49,233 nucleotides of DNA, from NCBI GenBank assembly GCA_018304165.1, contig JAGVWS010000011.1, positions 1 to 49,233 of the forward strand, read 5' to 3'. Position 1 is the first letter of the stretch, and each line of letters starts with the position of its first letter. Below are positions 1 through 8,895 of this stretch, piece by piece. The notes beneath the pieces are model-generated. The model saw only the letters and a list, made by a program, of their open reading frames with translations, did not search any database and had not been told where the DNA came from. This DNA comes from Candidatus Pacearchaeota archaeon. Its GTDB lineage: Archaea; Nanobdellota; Nanobdellia; Pacearchaeales; GW2011-AR1. A program made the position numbers and the translations under genes.

Positions 1-26
1 AACAATAATTGTCTTATGGAAAGTTG

Positions 27-144
27 CCAAAAGAAGCATTGTTGTATGATTAATATTATTATACAATGTATTGATATAAGTTATGGTTGCTCATACAATC
101 TATTGCATGCTGTAGCTGCTCATGCAACACAGCACCAAAAGAAG
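27..144. repeat. Interleaved inverted repeats between 10-bp direct repeats
   Basis: CCAAAAGAAG occurs at 27-36 and again at 135-144. Between the copies are inverted repeats in crossed order: CATTGT 37-42 with ACAATG 63-68 crosses TTGTATGA 42-49 with TCATACAA 91-98; then TTGCAT 103-108 with ATGCAA 122-127 crosses GCTGT 109-113 with ACAGC 129-133. The second set has the layout of an H-type pseudoknot. Pairings are read directly from the sequence; whether the region is transcribed is unknown. Confidence 0.5.
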
Positions 145-177
145 ATAATTTAAATAGTAGATTTTGTTATTAGTGAA

Positions 178-540
178 ATGAAAAAGTGGGTTATTGCAGC
201 CGTTATAGTTTTGGCAATGGTAATATTATTAGGTTTCTTTAAACTTAGCGGTTACGCATCATGGTCTCATCAATCGCAGTCAATTAATAACAAATTAAAC
301 AATTGCGAAGATACGGACTCTGGAAAAGACTACACTACTCCTGGAACAGCAACATGGACATGGGCTCTTAACAACAAAAAATATACTTACAAAGATTTCT
401 GTTCTCTTGGATTAGCAGTTAAAACAAGAATAACAGAATATTACTGCACCGCACAAAATACTGCATCTCCAATCTCTTACAATTGCGCAGCGATAGGAAA
501 AACATGCAAGAGCGGACCTGATGGAGCTTATTGCGGGTGA
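178..540 (+). CDS. Small secreted or membrane-anchored cysteine-containing protein
   Basis: Unrecognised 120-residue protein. Residues 1-22 form a positively charged start and a strongly hydrophobic stretch (VIAAVIVLAMVILLGFF), so the chain is exported or anchored by its N-terminus. The rest is polar, Ser/Thr/Asn-rich, with several cysteines (for example around residues 43, 76, 90, 103, 109 and 119), suggesting disulfides outside the membrane. A TATA box (TTTAAATA, 149-156) lies about 26 nt before the ATG, so the mRNA is probably leaderless, which supports this start. It stands alone, facing the convergent membrane gene at 559-858. No function can be assigned. Confidence 0.65.
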   Translation: MKKWVIAAVIVLAMVILLGFFKLSGYASWSHQSQSINNKLNNCEDTDSGKDYTTPGTATWTWALNNKKYTYKDFCSLGLAVKTRITEYYCTAQNTASPISYNCAAIGKTCKSGPDGAYCG

Positions 541-558
541 GATAAAAACTAGTTAGTT

Positions 559-858
559 TCAAAGAATTTTTAATAATCCAAAAACAAAAATCGCCGCCGA
601 AATAATCATTAGTACTGCTCCGTTAAGCTTCATCTTCTTAATCGCACTTTCTCTTCCGTATCTTTTCTCATAACTCTTGTTTAATGACTTATCGCTAAAG
701 TTCCAGCCACCAACGCCCCTAACAAATGGAATGCCAATAAACCTTTCAGGATTCCTATAAATAAATAATCCAAAAAAGAACAAAACCGCGCCGACGATTA
801 GGAACGATAATGAAACAGCTAGGGGATTTTCAAGCCTAATGCCAGTGCGAACAACCAT
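559..858 (-). CDS. Two-helix membrane protein of unknown function
   Basis: A 99-residue protein with a hydrophobic helix near residues 13-33 and another near residues 80-97, separated by a basic, charged loop (about residues 36-75). The topology is a two-pass membrane protein with a large cytoplasmic or external loop. It resembles no family I can name with confidence. It is convergent with 178-540 and is followed on its 5' side by a non-coding stretch. Confidence 0.6.
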   Translation of the reverse strand: MVVRTGIRLENPLAVSLSFLIVGAVLFFFGLFIYRNPERFIGIPFVRGVGGWNFSDKSLNKSYEKRYGRESAIKKMKLNGAVLMIISAAIFVFGLLKIL

Positions 859-1206
859 GATAAATTATTGATTATAACGTTAATAAAACTATACCTTAAG
901 CAAAATTATCTGAACATACATTAGACTTGCTCAACAACTTATATTAACTTGCATTTAACATAGCGTGTCAATATTAGTAGATAATTCCTGTTTTATTCAT
1001 TGAGCGAATTTTAGATAATAATTAACTTTGTTCCCATCCAAACTAAATTTATCAGCATAAATGGTTCATTATCTAAACATTAACTTGACATTAACCTCGA
1101 TAGGTAATCTTAAACACGGCTTGTCTCATTAATACATAACCTTGCATAGCCCATCGTATTTAGATGATTATCAATTTATTTGTTCGAGATAATTATAGAT
1201 AATTGA
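859..1206. other. Non-coding AT-rich spacer with nested inverted repeats
   Basis: No convincing gene is seen. It contains nested inverted repeats: TGTCAA (966-971) pairs with TTGACA (1085-1090), enclosing TTTAGATAAT (1010-1019) and its exact inverse ATTATCTAAA (1068-1077). It also shares short words (TAGATAATTCC, CTGTTTTA) with the pseudoknot-like region at 47381-47468. A structured RNA or repeat remnant is possible but unproven. Confidence 0.4.
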
Positions 1207-3783
1207 CTACTCCTTCTTCCCTTCTCCGTTTCCGTCGCCATTCCCATTCATTTCTATCTCCTCAACGAGCTTCACTAAATCACTTACTTTATCGCCTTCC
1301 TGAAGCTTAACAATACGAACGCCTTGAGTAGCACGGGACATGACACGGATTTCTTTGACATTAGTCTTGATGACCATTCCCTTCTCGCTCGTAACAATTA
1401 TTTTATCCTTATTATTGATGCTGACGCTTGTAACGACATTGCCGGTCTTATCATGACTGACTTTTAGATTAATGACTCCCTTGCCGGCCCTGCCAGTAAG
1501 CCTGTAATCTTCAACGAGCGAGCGCTTGCCGTATCCTCTTTCAGTAATTGTAAGAATTGAAACATCTTTGTTATTCTCTGGAGATGGCAGGACTTCCAGG
1601 CTCATGACTCTGTCATTCTTGTCAAGTTTTATTCCAGTAACGCCATAAGCAGCCCTGCCCATGCTTCTAACCTCGCTACTGGCAAACCTTATAGCCTGGC
1701 CCTTCTTAGTTATGAGAAGAATCTGCTCCTTTTCCTTGATGAGCTTGACGTCAATTAATTCATCATTGCTATCAACTGGGAAATTCATAACTCTAACACC
1801 TGAAGAACGGGGCTTGGAGAACATCTTGAGAGGCATCTTCTTAATGATTCCGTTAGCAGTAACTAATAATAATTCACCCTCAAATTCCTTGACAGCCATG
1901 ACACTTGAGAGCTTTTCATCTTTTAGGTTGAGTAGGTTAATAATTGCCTTTCCCTTGCTGTATCTTTCTGCTGCAGGGACATCATGAGCCTTGAGCCAAT
2001 AAACACGTCCTTTTGAAGTGAAGAATAACAAGAAATCATGAGTTGAGCAGGTCATCAGCTGCTTAACAAAATCGCCTGTTGATAAGTCACTGCCAATAAT
2101 TCCCTTTCCTCCGCGCTTCTGCTCCTTGTAAGTCGCGATGTCCATCCTCTTGCAATAACCCTTGTCAGTAATCGTAATGACAACATCCTTCTTCTGAACG
2201 AGGTCTTTTTCTTCAAGTTCTTTAATAGCGCCAGCCATGACTCTAGTCCTTCGCTCATCACCATACTTCCTCTTAATCTCCATGACTTCCTTTCTAATCA
2301 CAGATAATATTTCTTCCTTGGAAGACAAGATTTTCTTCAGTTCTTTTATTTTTTCTTCAAGATCTTTCTCTTCTTTCTTTAATTTATCCTGCTCTAGATG
2401 AGTGAGTGCTGAAAGCTTTATTTCAAGGATTGCCTCAGCCTGCCTAATGGATAATTTGTATTTATGAACGAGCTTTTCCTTAGCATCAGTAGAGTTATCA
2501 GCCTTCTTGATGAGAGTTATAACATCATCAATATCCTTCAACGCAATTATTAAGCCTTTGACAATTTCTAAGCGGTCTTCAGCCTTTCTCAGGTCAAACT
2601 TTGTACGCTTCTCAACAACTTCAACACGATGCCTGACATATTCCTGAAGAATCCTCTTCAAGTCAAGAGTTAGAGGCTTGCCCCTGACAAGGGCAAGAAG
2701 GTTAACATCAAAATAATCCTGAAGCCTTGTGAATTTGTACAATTTATTAATAACAAATTTGCTGTCAACGCCTCGGCGAAGGTCAATAACAACACGAATC
2801 TTGCCCTTGGCAGATTCGTCACGGATATCACTAATCTCTGTGAGTTTCTTTTCCTGAGCAAGCTGGGCTATTTGTGTGACGAGATCGGCTTTATTAACCA
2901 TGTAAGGAATTTCAGTAATAATTATTCTCTCCTTGCCCTTCTTAGTCTCAGTGCCAATCCTTCCACGAACAGTTATTCTTCCCCTGCCAGTGCTATAAAC
3001 TTCTTTCATATCACCAGAAGCAGAACCCCCAGTAGGGAAATCAGGACCCTGAACTATTTCTAAGAGTTTATCAATTGTGATATCATGATTATCAATGTAC
3101 TTAATCGTTGCATCACAAACCTCTGTTAAGTTATGGGGGGGGATGTTTGTTGCCATTCCGACAGCGATTCCGCTTGCTCCATTGATTAAGAGGTTTGGGA
3201 GTTTTGCCGGAAGAAGTTCAGGCTCATCAAGAGTATTGTCAAAATTAGGAATCATCTTGACGGTTTCTTTATCAAGATCTTCTAAAATGTCCATTGCTGG
3301 AGCAGAAAGCTTGGCCTCGGTATATCTTTCTGCAGCTGGAGGATCTCCATCTCTGCTACCAAAATTTCCTTGGCCAATGACTAAAGGATACCTTAGTGAA
3401 AAATCCTGCGCCATCCTGACAAGCGCATCGTAGATCGCGAGATTTCCATGCGGATGCAATTTGCCCATAATGTCCCCAACAATTCTTGCACTCTTCTTTG
3501 TTTGAGCTGTTGGTTTTAAGCCAAGAAGGTCCATAGCGTAGAGAATACGGCGATGAACTGGCTTCAAGCCATCCTCAACAGCAGGGAGTGCTCTTGAAAC
3601 AATGACTGACATGGCATAATTAATATATGCCTTCTCCATTTCTTCAGTTATTTCAGCGTTAACAACACCCTTTTCATTAATAGCAGCCGCTGCGTGCTCT
3701 TTCCTGCTCTCTTCAGACTCTTCATCTTCTTCGAAAGCGTCGTCGTTTTCTCCGTTTTTGTTATTTTCTTTGTCGGTTGCCAT
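1207..3783 (-). CDS. gyrA: DNA gyrase subunit A
   Basis: GyrA is the DNA-cleaving subunit of type IIA topoisomerase; with GyrB it introduces negative supercoils. The 858-residue length fits the bacterial family. After an acidic, low-complexity N-terminal extension (about residues 1-38) come the winged-helix cleavage core with the catalytic tyrosine in RYTE (Tyr154), the coiled-coil tower, and the six-bladed C-terminal DNA-wrapping domain. The GyrA box QKRGGKG (about 555-561) indicates a true gyrase rather than topoisomerase IV. The quinolone-pocket segment reads [10 protein letters not shown] (residues 110-119), so the positions equivalent to E. coli Asp82 and Ser83 are Asn and Leu. A TATA-like TTATTTAAC about 26 nt upstream suggests a leaderless start. 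gyrB lies upstream on the same strand with a 162-nt gap. Confidence 0.97.
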   Translation of the reverse strand: MATDKENNKNGENDDAFEEDEESEESRKEHAAAAINEKGVVNAEITEEMEKAYINYAMSVIVSRALPAVEDGLKPVHRRILYAMDLLGLKPTAQTKKSARIVGDIMGKLHPHGNLAIYDALVRMAQDFSLRYPLVIGQGNFGSRDGDPPAAERYTEAKLSAPAMDILEDLDKETVKMIPNFDNTLDEPELLPAKLPNLLINGASGIAVGMATNIPPHNLTEVCDATIKYIDNHDITIDKLLEIVQGPDFPTGGSASGDMKEVYSTGRGRITVRGRIGTETKKGKERIIITEIPYMVNKADLVTQIAQLAQEKKLTEISDIRDESAKGKIRVVIDLRRGVDSKFVINKLYKFTRLQDYFDVNLLALVRGKPLTLDLKRILQEYVRHRVEVVEKRTKFDLRKAEDRLEIVKGLIIALKDIDDVITLIKKADNSTDAKEKLVHKYKLSIRQAEAILEIKLSALTHLEQDKLKKEEKDLEEKIKELKKILSSKEEILSVIRKEVMEIKRKYGDERRTRVMAGAIKELEEKDLVQKKDVVITITDKGYCKRMDIATYKEQKRGGKGIIGSDLSTGDFVKQLMTCSTHDFLLFFTSKGRVYWLKAHDVPAAERYSKGKAIINLLNLKDEKLSSVMAVKEFEGELLLVTANGIIKKMPLKMFSKPRSSGVRVMNFPVDSNDELIDVKLIKEKEQILLITKKGQAIRFASSEVRSMGRAAYGVTGIKLDKNDRVMSLEVLPSPENNKDVSILTITERGYGKRSLVEDYRLTGRAGKGVINLKVSHDKTGNVVTSVSINNKDKIIVTSEKGMVIKTNVKEIRVMSRATQGVRIVKLQEGDKVSDLVKLVEEIEMNGNGDGNGEGKKE

Positions 3784-3945
3784 GATTAATTATTGAATTT
3801 TATTAGTTAAATAAACCCCCTTATCAATTAATGTTAATCTATTATGCTTAACAATTAAGGCTACATCAGCTGATAGCGTCGTTTTAACTATATCATCTGC
3901 CGCTTCAGTATTTTTATTGTCGACTAATTTATTCATTTTATCATC

Positions 3946-5838
3946 CTAAGTATCTATAAACGCCTCGTGAGCTCTTTCAACTATGAACGCTTTTCTTGGT
4001 TCAACATCATCACCCATTAGTGTTGAGAAAACCCTGTCAGCTTCAACGGTGTCTTCAACAGTTACTTTCTTAAGCGTGCGGGTAGCAGGATTCATCGTAG
4101 TTTCCCATAACTGCTCTGAATTCATTTCGCCCAGACCCTTGAAACGGTTTACCGTAGCATTGCTGCCAACTTTATCAAGGACTTTCTTCAATTCCTCGTC
4201 AGAATAAACCCAGATATCCTCTTTTTTCCTTACTTTATACAGGGGGGAAACAGCGATAAAGATATTGCCGTTCTCAATTAGCTGAGACATGAAGCGGAAG
4301 AAGAAAGTTAACAGCAAAGTACGGATGTGCTCGCCGTCAACATCTGCGTCGGTATTAATAATAATCTTATTGTACCTTAATTTAGAGATATCAAACTGCT
4401 CTCCAACACCCGTGCCTATTGCTGTAATCATGTTGGCGATTTCCTCGCTTGACAAAACTTTAACAGGGTTTGCTTTTTCAACATTTAAAATTTTACCCTT
4501 CAGGGGAAGAATAGCCTGGTACTCTTTGTTTCTGCCTTCCTTTGCAGTGCCTCCGGCGCTCTGACCCTCGACAAGGAACAGTTCTGTCTTATCATGCTTC
4601 TTGGAAGAGCAATCGGCGAGTTTTCCTGGAAGCCCTCCAGAACCAAAAGCAGATTTCCTGCGGATCATGTCACGAGCCTTAGCAGCAGCAAGCCTTGCTT
4701 TAGCAGAATCATAAGCCTTTTGGGCAATCTTCTTAGCTATTTGCGGATTCTCCTCAAAAAATTCTGCGAGAGCAGAAGTACTAATAGAATCCATAATTCC
4801 TTTGATTTCGGAGTTGCCAAGCTTAGTCTTAGTCTGGCCTTCAAATTGGGGCTCGGGAATCTTGATAGAGACGACAGCAGTCAGGCCTTCGCGGACATCA
4901 TCGCCGGTAAGGTTTTCCTTGGCCTTCAGAATATTTTGCTTTTGGGCGTAGTCATTAATAACCCTCGTTAAAGCAGTTTTAAATCCGGCAATGTGAGTGC
5001 CTCCCTCAACAGTGTTAATTGTATTTACGAAACCAAAAATATTCTCCTGATAAGTATTATTGTACTGGACAGAAACTTCAGCAATCACAGAGTCTGTCTG
5101 CTTCTTGAAATAAATAGGCTTATGAAGCGTTTCCTTGCTTCTATTGAGCCATTTTACAAACTCAACAAGCCCTCCCTCAAAATGGAATTCTTCCTTCTTA
5201 TCCTTTCTCTCATCACTAAGAATTATTTTAAGGCCAGCATTGAGAAATGCAATCTCCCTAAAACGCGTAGCGAGGACATTGTAATCAAAATCGGTTGTTG
5301 AAAAAATCTTCCCGTCAGGAAAGAAAATTACTTTGGTTCCGGTTTCTTTTCCTTCGTACTTGCCAATTATCTTGACATTATAAAGCGGAGTGCCACCTTC
5401 GTATTCCTGCTTGTGGATTTTTCCATCTCTTCTGACCTCGACTGCCATATGTTTGGAAAGAGCAGCAACAACGCTTATCCCAACGCCATGCAAACCCCCG
5501 GAAACAGCGTATGATTTCTTATCAAATTTGCCGCCAGCGTGAAGTTTTGTAACTACAATTTCAAGGGCAGATTTTTTGTAAACAGGATGAACATCTACCG
5601 GAATACCTCTGCCATTATCTTCAACAGTAACTGAGCCATTCTTGTTAATAATAACCCTGATTAAGGTGCAGATGTCAGCCATGGCTTCGTCTACGGCGTT
5701 GTCAACAACCTCCCAGACAAGATGATGCAGGCCTTCCTTCCCTGTAGAGCCGACATACATGGCAGGCCTCAACTTAACTCCCTCAAGGCCTTCCAATACC
5801 CGTATTTCTTTTGCGTCGTACTCTTTTTTGTCTGCCAT
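3946..5838 (-). CDS. gyrB: DNA gyrase subunit B
   Basis: ATPase and TOPRIM subunit of gyrase. From the start MADKKEY the protein is 630 residues: an N-terminal GHKL ATPase (EVVDNAVDEA, DNGRGIPV, GGLHGVGISV), a transducer domain, and a TOPRIM domain with EGQSAGG (catalytic Glu424) and the metal-binding DADVDGEHIRT. A longer reading from 5871 would add 11 residues, but it would place the ATG inside the promoter: TTTAAA at 5874-5879 predicts transcription near 5851, so I prefer 5838. The usual EGDSAGG is EGQSAGG here, which keeps the catalytic Glu. The gene precedes gyrA and probably forms a unit with it. Confidence 0.96.
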   Translation of the reverse strand: MADKKEYDAKEIRVLEGLEGVKLRPAMYVGSTGKEGLHHLVWEVVDNAVDEAMADICTLIRVIINKNGSVTVEDNGRGIPVDVHPVYKKSALEIVVTKLHAGGKFDKKSYAVSGGLHGVGISVVAALSKHMAVEVRRDGKIHKQEYEGGTPLYNVKIIGKYEGKETGTKVIFFPDGKIFSTTDFDYNVLATRFREIAFLNAGLKIILSDERKDKKEEFHFEGGLVEFVKWLNRSKETLHKPIYFKKQTDSVIAEVSVQYNNTYQENIFGFVNTINTVEGGTHIAGFKTALTRVINDYAQKQNILKAKENLTGDDVREGLTAVVSIKIPEPQFEGQTKTKLGNSEIKGIMDSISTSALAEFFEENPQIAKKIAQKAYDSAKARLAAAKARDMIRRKSAFGSGGLPGKLADCSSKKHDKTELFLVEGQSAGGTAKEGRNKEYQAILPLKGKILNVEKANPVKVLSSEEIANMITAIGTGVGEQFDISKLRYNKIIINTDADVDGEHIRTLLLTFFFRFMSQLIENGNIFIAVSPLYKVRKKEDIWVYSDEELKKVLDKVGSNATVNRFKGLGEMNSEQLWETTMNPATRTLKKVTVEDTVEADRVFSTLMGDDVEPRKAFIVERAHEAFIDT

Positions 5839-5873
5839 TTTTCTGTGTTTATAATATGAAAAATCAAACATAG

Positions 5874-5881
5874 TTTAAAAA
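5874..5881 (-). promoter_or_regulatory. gyrB TATA box
   Basis: On the minus strand this reads TTTTTAAA, about 26 nt before the expected transcript start near 5851, giving a 13-nt leader to the ATG at 5838. It decides between the two candidate gyrB starts. Confidence 0.5.
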
Positions 5882-5919
5882 CCTTTCGTGAAAGGTTTTA
5901 CGTTTTATCGTCGATAAAA
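5878..5919. repeat. Twin hairpins upstream of gyrB
   Basis: AAAACCTTTC/GAAAGGTTTT (5878-5899, 10-bp arms) is followed directly by TTTTATCG/CGATAAAA (5903-5919, 8-bp arms). The first overlaps the gyrB TATA box, so it could influence gyrB expression, or the pair could terminate transcription coming from the L24e side. Function is inferred only from position. Confidence 0.45.
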
Positions 5920-6107
5920 AGCTTTTTGGCACCAATTATATACTTTAAGATATATATTGGAGAATATATTTAACTCCGGACAATTTATGTAAGAATATCG
6001 CTCAAAATCAGCTGTGATCCGTTAATCTGATGTCTCTCTAAGCTGAAGTTTAACTGGTTTTATTTCAGCTAATAGTATAATTTTATGGGCTAAACTTGGA
6101 TTAACAA

Positions 6108-6317
6108 TCACTTCTTCACGTGCTCTTTAGGGTGTTTTTCAGCTTTTTTCTTTTCGTGATAAATAGAAGTCCACTTAACTTTGTCACTCTCTCTTCTCAT
6201 TTTGAAATTTTTCCTGCATTTTGAAGAGCAATAATGCCTTGTGTGGCCTGTTGTGTCAAACTCTGTCAATCCATATGGGGCTTCATATTCCCTGCCGCAG
6301 AATGTGCATTTAGCCAT
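6108..6317 (-). CDS. rpl24e: 50S ribosomal protein L24e
   Basis: A 69-residue archaeal/eukaryotic-type large-subunit protein with a zinc finger: CTFC near the start (Cys4, Cys7) and CSSKC (about residues 30-34). The sequence YGLTEFD...GHTRHYC and the basic C-terminus are typical. It lies downstream of S28e and L7Ae on the same strand, the classic archaeal rpl7ae-rps28e-rpl24e order, but is separated from S28e by an unusually long 222-nt spacer. That spacer includes a bulged inverted repeat around TTAGC/CTATA and TATAG/CTAA (about 6470-6505), so L24e may have its own promoter or an element may have entered the operon. Confidence 0.93.
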   Translation of the reverse strand: MAKCTFCGREYEAPYGLTEFDTTGHTRHYCSSKCRKNFKMRRESDKVKWTSIYHEKKKAEKHPKEHVKK

Positions 6318-6539
6318 TTTTATTATTTATATTCCTAAATTAAATTTAATTTACAGTTTAGACTGCAATAACCCTTAATTAATTGTAAATCGCTGATAGC
6401 CTTATTAACATTGCGAGTTCTGTTAAATGATTTAAAACAACCGCTTATTAAATGCAAACAGTTAAGCTTAGCGGCTATATTTATTTGATTTATAGCTAAT
6501 TCGTTATTGCCTGTCTTATTATCGGCTAACATCTTTTCC

Positions 6540-6935
6540 TTATGTAAACGCCCCCTTTGTTACAGATGTCCTGATTCTGCGGGCTTCAATCTCTGTTTCC
6601 CTTAACATTAATATGTCTTTGAGCCTTACAGGACCCTTTACATTTCTTCTCATTGAACGCCCCTTGTTTCTTCCCTGTAATACTCTGCACTTGACCTGAG
6701 TTATTTCCCCCCTCACTCCCGTCCTGCCAATTATCTGCTCAACTATTGCAGGGACTGCTTCACCAACTGCAAGAGTTCTTCCCGCTCTTTCTGCTCTTTC
6801 CGTTTTTTCAGTTTTCCCGGAAGATTTATTATCTTTACCCTCAGAAGATTCAGACTGCTTCCCCTGCTCTTGAGGATCTTCCTCCTGCTTTCCCTGTCTT
6901 TGAGAGTATTCTTCTTGTTTTTGTTCTTCTGCCAT
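6540..6935 (-). CDS. rps28e: 30S ribosomal protein S28e with long N-terminal extension
   Basis: Residues 56-131 match archaeal S28e, an OB-fold protein of the small subunit: [33 protein letters not shown] and a C-terminal ARRIR. The usual protein is about 70 residues. Here about 55 extra residues precede it, nearly all Gln, Glu, Lys, Ser and Gly and probably disordered. The gene follows L7Ae by 45 nt on the same strand. An internal start is possible, but no Met lies at the canonical S28e boundary, so the extension is probably translated. Confidence 0.9.
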   Translation of the reverse strand: MAEEQKQEEYSQRQGKQEEDPQEQGKQSESSEGKDNKSSGKTEKTERAERAGRTLAVGEAVPAIVEQIIGRTGVRGEITQVKCRVLQGRNKGRSMRRNVKGPVRLKDILMLRETEIEARRIRTSVTKGAFT

Positions 6936-6980
6936 TTTAGTATACCTGCAGTATTAATTTATCCTAAAATTAATTCGATA

Positions 6981-7340
6981 TTACCTGCTCTTTTTCTTTT
7001 CGGGCTTTTCTGTCTTTTCAGCTTTTTTCTCTGCTCTTGCTCTTTCTGCCTTAGGTTTTTCTGCTCTTGTTTCGCTGGCTTCTACTATAGCTATGGCGGA
7101 GCATGGAACATTTATTCCTGCAGCAGCCCCGAGCTTTGCTTTGCTGTCAGCTTCATTGCATTCTATGCCCCTTTCCTTGCATAATGCCGGCAGATGAGCA
7201 ACGATCTCCTTGGGCTCAACATCTTTAGCATAGAAGACGGCCTTTGCTGTGCCTCTTTCAATAGCTTTAGTAACTTCGTTGATACCTTTCTCAATTTTTC
7301 CCGATTTTCTGGCTTGCTCTATTGTGGAGTAGAAATCCAT
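6981..7340 (-). CDS. rpl7ae: 50S ribosomal protein L7Ae / kink-turn binding protein
   Basis: L7Ae binds kink-turns in 23S rRNA and is also a core component of box C/D and H/ACA RNPs and of archaeal RNase P. The 119-residue protein shows the RNA-binding segment KGINEVTKAIERGTAK, the VEPKEIVAHLPALC helix and the KLGAAAGINVPCSA loop. The C-terminus is a Lys/Glu/Ala-rich charged tail (about residues 90-119), longer than usual. A GGAGG Shine-Dalgarno (7345-7349) precedes the ATG and a TATA box lies at 7394-7401, giving a leader of about 30 nt. First gene of the L7Ae-S28e-L24e operon. Confidence 0.95.
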   Translation of the reverse strand: MDFYSTIEQARKSGKIEKGINEVTKAIERGTAKAVFYAKDVEPKEIVAHLPALCKERGIECNEADSKAKLGAAAGINVPCSAIAIVEASETRAEKPKAERARAEKKAEKTEKPEKKKSR

Positions 7341-7376
7341 TTTTCCTCCTATTGTATTTAGTCATTGGAATAAAGA

Positions 7377-7444
7377 GTAATGCGGAAAAATGGTTTATAA
7401 ATGTGTCGGTAGTTTTTTGAAAAGTATAAACCATTTTTCATTAC
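7377..7444. repeat. Long bulged inverted repeat containing the L7Ae promoter
   Basis: GTAATG-cgg-AAAAATGGTTTATA (7377-7399) is mirrored by TATAAACCATTTTT-CATTAC (7425-7444): 20 paired positions per arm with a 3-nt bulge on one side. The TTTATAAA TATA box for rpl7ae (7394-7401) lies in the left arm. The architecture resembles a small inverted-repeat element or an imperfect transcript hairpin. Confidence 0.6.
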
Positions 7445-7462
7445 AATAATGAATCTAAAGCG

Positions 7463-7506
7463 GCTACAATACTCTATTATGAATATAAAACTGCTACAAT
7501 ACTCTA
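7463..7506. repeat. 14-bp direct repeat, 30-bp period
   Basis: GCTACAATACTCTA occurs at 7463-7476 and again at 7493-7506, with further partial matches on either side. It lies in the spacer between the L7Ae promoter and the 3' end of the ATPase gene. It could be a paired protein-binding site or a decayed duplication; nothing decides between them. Confidence 0.5.
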
Positions 7507-7591
7507 CTTCATGGATCATTTATGGAAAACCAACAAGATAAACTCACTTCCAGAAAACTTCTACCTGATGAGCCTAAAAACTCAAGGATTT

Positions 7592-8839
7592 TTATTTTAA
7601 AAGCCACTTCCATGCAGGAATCATTTTTATTATTCCTTCATCAACCTTTAATTTTCCTTCATCTTTCTTAGTTATTAAGTATGCTTCTTTTCTGCCGAAT
7701 TTCCTCATGAATTCTTTTAGTGTCTTAAAGTCTTCATTGTTAATTTTTTCTTGATACTTGATTTCAATTGGAGTGTCATTATGTATTATGTCTAATTCGT
7801 TGCCATTCTTCCAGAAGCTTTTAGCATCCATAGAATTAATTATTGCCGTTTCAACCATTCTGCCGAAGAAGTCACTATTAATTGGCGTTTTGTAAAGCTT
7901 TATTATCCCATTGTCTGTTGGATAAGCTCTTTTTTTCTTTCTTAGAGTAGTACTTCCTCTCCTGTAATTTCCAAGCATTCTAATAAGGAAACTTTCCTGC
8001 AAGTAGCTAATATAACTCTTTATTACCCTTCTGTCTTTTTCAAATTGTTTGCTCAATGATTGGTAATCAATATACATTCCTGGATTATAAGTTATTAATT
8101 GAAGTAGCGTCCTCAACAATTCTGGCTCTTCAATCTTAAATCTTTGGGGGATATCTTTGTAAATTATCCTGTCAATCACTAATGCTTGTATATATTCTTT
8201 AAAATCTTTTTCGCTTTCTAATCTGAAAGTTTCTGGAAAACCTCCATTTTCAACATACTTTATGAATAATGGGTTGATTTTTGTTTCATATTTGTATTCT
8301 GTTTCTAAAACATTGTTGAATTTCAGGTACTCAGTAAATCTGAACGGAGTTATCATGAATTCTGCTATTCTACCAGCTAGTGTTTCTTTAGTCTTCTTTC
8401 TTATGAATAGTGATTCTGAACCAGTTATAACAAATTTTATTTTTGGATAAATATCATAATATTTTTTCATCTCATTTTCCCAATTATTGCATTTTTGAAT
8501 CTCATCTAAGAATATATAGACTTTTTCTTCACGAAAATCTTTTTTCTCTGCTTCTTTGTAAGATTCTAAAACTTCTCCAAACGTTGCTTTAATTTCATCA
8601 AAAGAATAGAATAGAATATTCTCTTTCTTGATACCTTCTTCAAGTAATTTTTCAATAAGCTGGTAAGCAATAGTAGTCTTGCCAACTCTTCTAAGACCGA
8701 TTAATGCGATAATAAATCTTTCCTTCATTCTCCTGTTTACATCTAAAAAAACCTCGCGTTTGAAAGGCAGAGCTAATTCAGGATCAACCTTGTTACTAAT
8801 CCACCAATGATTAACCTGCTCTAACGATAATTTTTCCAT
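7592..8839 (-). CDS. Archaeal AAA_14/DUF4143 ATPase
   Basis: A 415-residue member of the large archaeal/bacterial ATPase family with an N-terminal P-loop domain and a C-terminal DUF4143 domain. Visible motifs are Walker A GLRRVGKTT (about residue 50), Walker B VYIFLDEIQ (about 108), the TGSES sensor, the LAGR-type arginine segment, and a C-terminal nuclease-like patch NELDI...PIEIKYQ that recalls the D-ExK core. Cellular role is not established; members are common in accessory regions and often proposed to act in DNA or mobile-element processes. A second family member lies at 41843-43096. The promoter carries a palindromic operator. The start at 8839 fits a leaderless mRNA. Confidence 0.85.
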   Translation of the reverse strand: MEKLSLEQVNHWWISNKVDPELALPFKREVFLDVNRRMKERFIIALIGLRRVGKTTIAYQLIEKLLEEGIKKENILFYSFDEIKATFGEVLESYKEAEKKDFREEKVYIFLDEIQKCNNWENEMKKYYDIYPKIKFVITGSESLFIRKKTKETLAGRIAEFMITPFRFTEYLKFNNVLETEYKYETKINPLFIKYVENGGFPETFRLESEKDFKEYIQALVIDRIIYKDIPQRFKIEEPELLRTLLQLITYNPGMYIDYQSLSKQFEKDRRVIKSYISYLQESFLIRMLGNYRRGSTTLRKKKRAYPTDNGIIKLYKTPINSDFFGRMVETAIINSMDAKSFWKNGNELDIIHNDTPIEIKYQEKINNEDFKTLKEFMRKFGRKEAYLITKKDEGKLKVDEGIIKMIPAWKWLLK

Positions 8840-8841
8840 AT

Positions 8842-8868
8842 GTACATTATATTGTACTTATTTATAAA
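8842..8868 (-). promoter_or_regulatory. TATA box and palindromic operator of the ATPase gene
   Basis: TTTATAAA (8861-8868) is about 26 nt from the ATG, predicting a leaderless transcript. Between them is the palindrome GTACATTATATTGTAC-like site (8842-8857, GTAC arms in inverted array), placed where a bound repressor would block initiation. Another GTACAT lies at 8887-8892. Confidence 0.5.
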
Positions 8869-8895
8869 CCTTATGGTCATTGCAATGTACATATT

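Noticed and set aside
1661-1987. Long frames on the opposite strand of gyrA (also 2872-3063, 3095-3433) and gyrB
   Set aside because: They mirror conserved codons of the real genes, have no promoter and no homology pattern.
6335-6532. 65-codon frame between S28e and L24e
   Set aside because: Rich in short inverted repeats and Asn/Ile, no RBS or TATA; more like a structured or repeat-derived spacer.
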